In this document: positions 7,051 to 10,968 of the stretch, piece after piece | Layout of the letters: each line of letters opens with the position of its first letter | Position numbering within the stretch: position 1 is the first letter of the stretch | Source: a bacterium | GTDB lineage: Bacteria > Chloroflexota > Dormibacteria > Aeolococcales > Bog-877 | DNA: 10,968 nucleotides | Assembly: GCA_021844355.1 (NCBI GenBank) | Contig: JAKBTP010000111.1 | Location: forward strand, 4,911-15,878 | Direction: 5' to 3' | Program-made: the position numbers and the translations under genes | The notes under the pieces: generated by a model | Told to the model about the DNA's origin: nothing | The model's input: the letters and a program-made list of their open reading frames with translations, nothing else | Database searches by the model: none

Positions 7051-8424
7051 GTGCGAGCTGAGACCGGTCAGGGGCTGAAGGCACATCTGATCCGCCTCAT
7101 TCCCGCATGGCGACCGTCCGGGGAGCGGGCTGACCGGCTCGTCGTCCTCGCCCTGGCCATGGTGGCCTTCAAGGCCTCGAACTCGCAGTTCCTGAGCCAG
7201 CATCTGCCCGGCCGGGAGGTGGAGCTCGCCAACTTCATCCTGGAGTATCTGGCGTTCCTGGTCTTCTGCGTCCTGACCGTCCTGGCCCTGCGCCGTCCCC
7301 TGGCCGCCTGGGTGGTCCGCTGCAAGCCCCACCGACTGCTCGCGATGAGCCCGCTCTTCGCCGCCCTGGCCCTCTTGGTGGTGCTGGCGACCGCTGTGCC
7401 TCCGGTGGTCCGGGGCCGGCAGCTGGTGGACGACGCCAACGCCATGGCCGTCTGCGGTGCTCGGGCGATCGCCGCCGGTGCCGACCCCTATCGGATCCCG
7501 GAGATCACCTGCCTGCGCTCCCTGGGCGTCTCACCCACCCTGGCCACCCCACTCAAGGCCGGGCCCCTGAGGAACGTGGCGGTGTACCCGACCCCGGCCC
7601 AGATCCTGGCTGCGGCCAGCGGCCCGGACCAGGGAGGGCTGCGGCTCTTCTCCCCGCTGGGGAAGCCACCCCTGACGCCCGTGGCCATGGTCCCGGTCGC
7701 CAGCCAGCCGCTCTGGGCCCGGACCGTCTGGACCGCCCTTCCCGTCCTCGTACTTCTCCTGGCGGTGGTCTCGGCGGCGGGTTCCCTCTGGCCGGCGGCC
7801 GGGGGACTGCTCCTCCTCACCCTCTTTCTGAACGGGTCTTTGGTCAACTTCGCGGCCAACGGCAACGGCGAGACCTTCGCCTATGTCCTGATGGCCCTCT
7901 CCGTCCTCTGGATCCGCCGTCCGGTGATCTCTGCCGTCTGCCTGGCGCTGGCCGTGGGCAGCAACCAGCTGGCCTGGTTCTTCGCCCCCGGCTACCTTCT
8001 GCTGGCAGTCGAGGAAGGTCAGGTACCGCGCCGCCTGGTCGCCGGGGCCGCCACCCTCCTCGTCGCCGTCGTCCCGTGGCTCGTTCGCTATCCGGACGCC
8101 CTCGGCACCATCGTCGGGAACCTCCGAGCGCACACCTTCCCGCTGGGTTCCGGCCCCATCACCCTGGTGCTGGCCGGCTACATCCCCGCTCCCTCGCGCA
8201 CCCTCCTTCTGGGACTGACGGCGCTGGCGATGGTGGCCATCTGGGCATGGGGGGCGTTGGCCCGGGAGTACCGGGTGGCCGCGTCGGTGCTCATCCTCGC
8301 CGGCTTCTGGCTGAGCTGGCGGAGCCTCGACGAGTACCTGGCCCAGATCCCCCTGCTGGCCTTGGTGGCCCTGTTCTCGGTCCTGGGTCGGGAAGCGGCC
8401 GACGACGCCCCGGCGTCGACCTGA
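7051..8424 (+). CDS. Polytopic membrane protein, GT-C / GT87-like glycosyltransferase candidate
   Basis: A 457-residue integral membrane protein from GTG 7051. I count roughly 11-13 hydrophobic segments, including about 63-80, 98-117, 228-245, 250-268, 290-318, 327-343, 364-402, 408-425 and 430-445. A long non-membrane loop of about 110 residues (120-227) opens with LVDDANAMAVCGARAIAAGADPYRIPE. That acidic pair followed by 'A..G.DPY' is the pattern I associate with GT-C fold enzymes of the GT87/DUF2029 type, which use polyprenyl-phosphate sugars on the outer face of the membrane. Residues 265-315 (NFAANGNGETFAYVLMALSV and AVGSNQLAWFFAPGYLLLAV) also resemble that group. D127/D128 are candidate catalytic or metal-binding residues. 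The family assignment rests on this resemblance and is moderate. The gene has its own ribosome binding site, is divergent from the thioesterase, and is separated from lacI by 135 bp holding a promoter, so it is probably not in that operon. Confidence 0.55.
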   Translation: MRAETGQGLKAHLIRLIPAWRPSGERADRLVVLALAMVAFKASNSQFLSQHLPGREVELANFILEYLAFLVFCVLTVLALRRPLAAWVVRCKPHRLLAMSPLFAALALLVVLATAVPPVVRGRQLVDDANAMAVCGARAIAAGADPYRIPEITCLRSLGVSPTLATPLKAGPLRNVAVYPTPAQILAAASGPDQGGLRLFSPLGKPPLTPVAMVPVASQPLWARTVWTALPVLVLLLAVVSAAGSLWPAAGGLLLLTLFLNGSLVNFAANGNGETFAYVLMALSVLWIRRPVISAVCLALAVGSNQLAWFFAPGYLLLAVEEGQVPRRLVAGAATLLVAVVPWLVRYPDALGTIVGNLRAHTFPLGSGPITLVLAGYIPAPSRTLLLGLTALAMVAIWAWGALAREYRVAASVLILAGFWLSWRSLDEYLAQIPLLALVALFSVLGREAADDAPAST

Positions 8425-8481
8425 GCTGACTCCGATTCGCCGACAGCCGGTGGGTGAGCCAACACCTGCCCCAGCCACCTC

Positions 8482-8510
8482 TTGACAGCCGGGGCCCCGC
8501 CTCCTAGCAT
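8482..8510 (+). promoter_or_regulatory. Sigma70-type promoter of the lacI-MFS operon
   Basis: A perfect -35 TTGACA at 8482-8487, a 17-nt spacer and -10 TAGCAT at 8505-8510 (4 of 6 to TATAAT). Transcription would start near 8516-8518, giving a leader of about 43 nt. This is the best promoter in the window. Confidence 0.8.
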
Positions 8511-8513
8511 CCC

Positions 8514-8529
8514 CCGCAACCGGTTGCGG
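8514..8529. promoter_or_regulatory. LacI-family operator, perfect 16-bp palindrome
   Basis: CCGCAACCGGTTGCGG is identical to its reverse complement. The core AACCGGTT fits the LacI/GalR consensus AANCGNTT with the central CG into which the hinge-helix Leu inserts, and the GCAA/TTGC flanks match PurR-like sites. It lies 3 nt past the -10 element and covers the predicted start point, so bound repressor would block initiation. The downstream LacI protein is the obvious ligand. Confidence 0.85.
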
Positions 8530-8547
8530 TAGCAGAGTGGGACCGCT

Positions 8548-8558
8548 GGGAGGGGAGG
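8548..8558 (+). promoter_or_regulatory. Extended Shine-Dalgarno of lacI
   Basis: A purine run reading GGGAGGGGAGG ends 1 nt before TTG 8560. Its first GGGAGG (8548-8553) has the ideal 6-nt spacing to TTG, supporting that start. No other start codon lies ahead of the helix-turn-helix. Confidence 0.8.
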
Positions 8559-8559
8559 C

Positions 8560-9651
8560 TTGCCCGGGGCCACGACGACCATATACGACCTGGCGAGGGC
8601 GACCGGTCTGTCCCCGTCCACCGTGTCCAGGGCGCTGCGGGGCATCGGGGACATCAGCCCCGCAACTGTGGCCCGCGTTCGAGACAGCGCAGCTCGACTT
8701 CGCTACCGACCCAATGCGGTGGCTCGAAGCCTGGCCCTGAGGGCGAGCGACTCCTTAGCCCTCATGCTGCCGGACATCGCCAACCCCTTCTTCCCGGCCC
8801 TGGTCAAGGCGGTGCAGCTGCGCGCCCGCCATCACGGGAAGACGGTCCTGCTGTGCAACACCGAGGGCGTCCCGGAGGCTGAGGCGGAGTACCTTGACAT
8901 GCTCGCCAGCTGCCAGATCCAGGGAGTGGTGGCCATGGGTCTGTCAATCACGCCCGATGAGATCCGACGCCGGCGGGGGGCGGGGATGAAGATCGTGGCC
9001 CTCGACCGCGCGGCCGCGGGCGGCAGCGCCGCCTCGGTCCAGGCCGATCACCGGGCCGGAGGCAGGATGGCCACAGATCACCTGCTGGGGCTCGGCCATC
9101 GGGCGATCGCGCACATCGCCGGCCCCTCTGGGCTCTCGGTCGCGACCGAGCGGTGGGACGGCTACCGGGACAAGATGGGGGAGGCGGGGATCGACCCCGG
9201 CGCTATCGCCCACGGCGACTTCACCGAGGGCTCTGGACACCGGGCCGCCCTGGAACTCATCCGCTCCGGCCGCCACTTCACGGCCATCTTCTGTGCCAAC
9301 GACCTCATGGCCCTGGGGGCGATCTCGGCGCTCCGTTCGGCCGGCCTGGAGGTCCCCGCGCAGATCTCGGTGGTCGGCTTTGACGACATCGAACTGGGCA
9401 GGTACGCGGTCCCGGCGCTGACGACCATTCGGCAGCCGCTGGAGGAGCTCGCACGGGTGGCGGTCGACCTCTTGGTAGGACTCCTGCGCGGCGACGAGGC
9501 CCGGGAACCGGAGCGGCTTGCCGTGGAGCTGGTCGTGCGTGAGAGCACCGCTCCCCCACCTCGGCCGGTGGCCGGGCAGGGAGCGCCTCTGGCATCATCT
9601 GGCATCGCCCCAAGGGGCGGCGAAGACGTTCGGAGCAGGGAGGATTTCTGA
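8560..9651 (+). CDS. LacI/GalR-family transcriptional repressor
   Basis: A 363-residue DNA-binding regulator, likely a dimer that releases its operator when a sugar or related ligand binds. The N-terminal helix-turn-helix spans about 7-32 (TIYDLARATGLSPSTVSRAL), with recognition helix STVSRAL. The hinge helix is RPNAVARSLALRAS (50-63), with L58 as the usual minor-groove residue. The periplasmic-binding-protein-like effector domain runs about 65-330: LMLPDIANPFFPALV, HIAGPSGLSVATERWDGYR, FCANDLMALGA and SVVGFDDIELG, with the usual TTIRQPLEELARVAVDLL near its end. The last 33 residues (331-363) are a Pro/Gly-rich tail beyond the typical end. TTG start at 8560, chosen by the ribosome binding site. 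Only 1 nt separates its stop from the MFS ATG, so the two are almost surely co-transcribed. A palindromic operator over its own promoter indicates autoregulation. Family very sure; inducer probably the substrate of the transporter (inference). Confidence 0.97.
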   Translation: MPGATTTIYDLARATGLSPSTVSRALRGIGDISPATVARVRDSAARLRYRPNAVARSLALRASDSLALMLPDIANPFFPALVKAVQLRARHHGKTVLLCNTEGVPEAEAEYLDMLASCQIQGVVAMGLSITPDEIRRRRGAGMKIVALDRAAAGGSAASVQADHRAGGRMATDHLLGLGHRAIAHIAGPSGLSVATERWDGYRDKMGEAGIDPGAIAHGDFTEGSGHRAALELIRSGRHFTAIFCANDLMALGAISALRSAGLEVPAQISVVGFDDIELGRYAVPALTTIRQPLEELARVAVDLLVGLLRGDEAREPERLAVELVVRESTAPPPRPVAGQGAPLASSGIAPRGGEDVRSREDF

Positions 9652-9652
9652 G

Positions 9653-10968
9653 ATGGCCACGATTGCGGGCGCGCGCGAGGGGTCAACCGCCCTGACCGGG
9701 GAGCGGTGGGGCCCGACCGACAGTTGGAACTTCACCTCCTTCGTCCTGGGGATGGTGCTGGAGGCCTACATCTTCGGAATGGCCACCATCGCCACCGGCT
9801 GGGTGGCGATGCCGGTCAGCCTGCGCTCCCTGCTGCTCTCCTGGTCGCCCATTTGGCTGATCATCGGGATCGCCGTGGCCGGTCCGCTCTCGGACCGGGT
9901 GGGTCGGCGCACGACCTTCTACCTGACCATGGGGCTGTACGGCATCGGCGCCATCGGGCTGGCGTTCAGCGTCACCTACTGGATGATCCTGGCCTTCCTG
10001 GCGATCATGCTCTTCGCCGCCGGCGGCGAGATGAACACCATCATGACCGCCTCCCATGAGGTGATGCCCCACCGCCACCGGGGCAAGACCATGATGCTGG
10101 AGATAAACGGCATCAACCTGGGTGGCCTGCTGCTGGCCGCGGTGTCTCTCCTCAGCGCCTACAAGGGCGTGGCCTTCCAGCGTGGCATGATCGCCATCAC
10201 CTTCCTCGTGGTCCTGGCGATCCTCTTCTTCGCCCGGACCAAGACCCCGGAGTCCATCCGCTGGCTGCGCAGCCGCGGGGAGGAGGACCGTGCGCGCGAG
10301 CAGATCGACCGCTTCTACGGCGCCGACCAGTACCGCGCCCGTGAGGAGGCCGCCGCCGCCGCCACCGCCGCCGCCAACGCCTCGGGAGCGGCCCGCCGCG
10401 TCCCCATGTGGCTCCGGCTGTTCGCCACCACGGCCACGGCCTTCGCCGGCACCGCGGGCTTCGGGCTCATGACCTATGTGCTCGGTCCGGCCCATTTCCC
10501 CAAGCTCTCGGCGGCCATCCTTCTCACCGCCACCCTCACCGGGTTCATCTCCGGGTTCTTCGCCTTCTGGGCCGACCGCCTCAGCCGCAAGATGCTCCTG
10601 GTGTTGGGATACGGCGGCTCCTTCCTGGTGACGCTGCTCCTCTCGGTGACCACCGGTGCCTGGGCCGCCTCCGCGGCCCTCTTCTTCCTGCTCCTCGTCG
10701 TGCTCAACCTCTTCGTGAACATCAGCTATCTGACCGAGGACACGCTGAAGGGCGAAGTCTGGCCGACCAGGGTGCGGGGTACCTACACCGCGGTGGTGCG
10801 CTTCGTGAGCATCGGCCTCTACATCGTCACCATCTACCTGACCCAGAGCTACAGCCTCACCGGCTTCACCGTCTTCTCGGCGGTGGTGTGGGCAATCGGG
10901 CTGCTGGGAGCGGTGGCGTGGTTCATCGGCGGCGTGGAGACTGGGGCCGGGGCCAGCATCGAGGTGGC
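9653..10968 (+). CDS. MFS transporter, sugar-porter type, 3' end beyond window
   Basis: ATG at 9653 with GGGAGGA at 9638-9644 (8-nt spacing). The frame is open to the window end, 438 residues visible, and family members run about 440-480, so only a short tail is missing. It is an inner-membrane secondary transporter of the major facilitator superfamily. The loop 2-3 signature is GPLSDRVGRRTTFY (77-90), and its second-half counterpart is FWADRLSRKMLL (305-316). TPESIRWLRSRGE (198-210) after helix 6 matches the PESPRWL motif of sugar porters. EVWPTRVRGTYTA (368-380) matches the 'PTRVRG' motif before helix 11. VETGAGASIEV at the end resembles the PETKG..LEE motif. About twelve helices are expected. 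The central cytoplasmic loop has an Ala-rich stretch (233-247) encoded by GCC repeats. Substrate is unknown; the co-transcribed LacI regulator supports a carbohydrate or small organic solute. Confidence 0.93.
   Translation, partial: MATIAGAREGSTALTGERWGPTDSWNFTSFVLGMVLEAYIFGMATIATGWVAMPVSLRSLLLSWSPIWLIIGIAVAGPLSDRVGRRTTFYLTMGLYGIGAIGLAFSVTYWMILAFLAIMLFAAGGEMNTIMTASHEVMPHRHRGKTMMLEINGINLGGLLLAAVSLLSAYKGVAFQRGMIAITFLVVLAILFFARTKTPESIRWLRSRGEEDRAREQIDRFYGADQYRAREEAAAAATAAANASGAARRVPMWLRLFATTATAFAGTAGFGLMTYVLGPAHFPKLSAAILLTATLTGFISGFFAFWADRLSRKMLLVLGYGGSFLVTLLLSVTTGAWAASAALFFLLLVVLNLFVNISYLTEDTLKGEVWPTRVRGTYTAVVRFVSIGLYIVTIYLTQSYSLTGFTVFSAVVWAIGLLGAVAWFIGGVETGAGASIEV
10349..10381 (+). repeat. GCC trinucleotide tract inside the MFS gene
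   Basis: Five GCC codons, one ACC, three GCC, one AAC and one GCC run in frame and encode an Ala-rich stretch in the loop between transporter helices 6 and 7. Length could vary by slippage without breaking the frame. Confidence 0.8.

Noticed and set aside
7531..8478. 315-codon open frame on the - strand
   Set aside because: Antisense to the membrane protein; the translation is Gly/Gln/Arg/Asp-rich low complexity with no fold signature.
8442..8492. Direct repeat GACAGCCGG (8442-8450 and 8484-8492) ahead of lacI, 42 bp apart
   Set aside because: One 9-mer repeat is not unlikely by chance in GC-rich DNA, and the second copy overlaps the -35 element. No support for an activator site.
9683..10495. 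270-codon open frame on the - strand
   Set aside because: Antisense to the MFS gene; a His/Gly/Glu-rich translation with a poly-Gly run that mirrors the GCC tract.

Overview
The window is GC-rich bacterial chromosomal DNA. Codon third positions are strongly G/C, starts are mostly GTG or TTG, and the spacers are short. This suits an actinobacterium or another high-GC soil lineage such as Chloroflexota or Candidatus Dormibacterota. Nothing seen fixes the phylum: there is no rRNA, tRNA, insertion sequence, phage gene or CRISPR array.

Layout, left to right. (1) At 1-1029 (+) is the 3' part of a secreted-type protein with a choice-of-anchor C / DUF642-like beta-sandwich and a Cys-containing tail I do not recognise. 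(2) At 1030-4929 (-) is a 1299-residue signalling protein with two class III nucleotide cyclase domains, a P-loop ATPase and a long TPR-like helical region, the same order as mammalian soluble adenylyl cyclase. Its C1 half keeps the metal-binding Asp residues and its C2 half keeps the Asn/Arg pair, so the two should form one composite active site. (3) At 4930-5513 is a gene-poor spacer. (4) At 5514-6488 (+) is an aldo/keto reductase. (5) At 6498-6965 (-) is a hotdog-fold acyl-CoA thioesterase. (6) At 7051-8424 (+) is a polytopic membrane protein resembling GT-C / GT87-like glycosyltransferases. (7) At 8560-9651 (+) is a LacI/GalR repressor, followed after 1 nt by (8) a sugar-porter-type MFS transporter that runs off the window at 10968.

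How the genes work together. The clearest functional unit is lacI-MFS. It has a good sigma70-type promoter (TTGACA, 17 nt, TAGCAT) and a perfect 16-bp LacI-type palindrome over the predicted transcription start. This predicts an autoregulated, ligand-inducible uptake operon. The other genes look like independent units. Two convergent pairs (1/2 and 4/5) have essentially no intergenic DNA between their stops. In each pair a perfect 10-bp inverted repeat lies inside the 3' end of the opposite gene and may serve as terminator.

I see no clearly undescribed multi-gene system. The points most worth a second look are the sAC-like cyclase with complementary half-sites, the lacI-MFS control region, and the coding-embedded hairpins at the convergent junctions.
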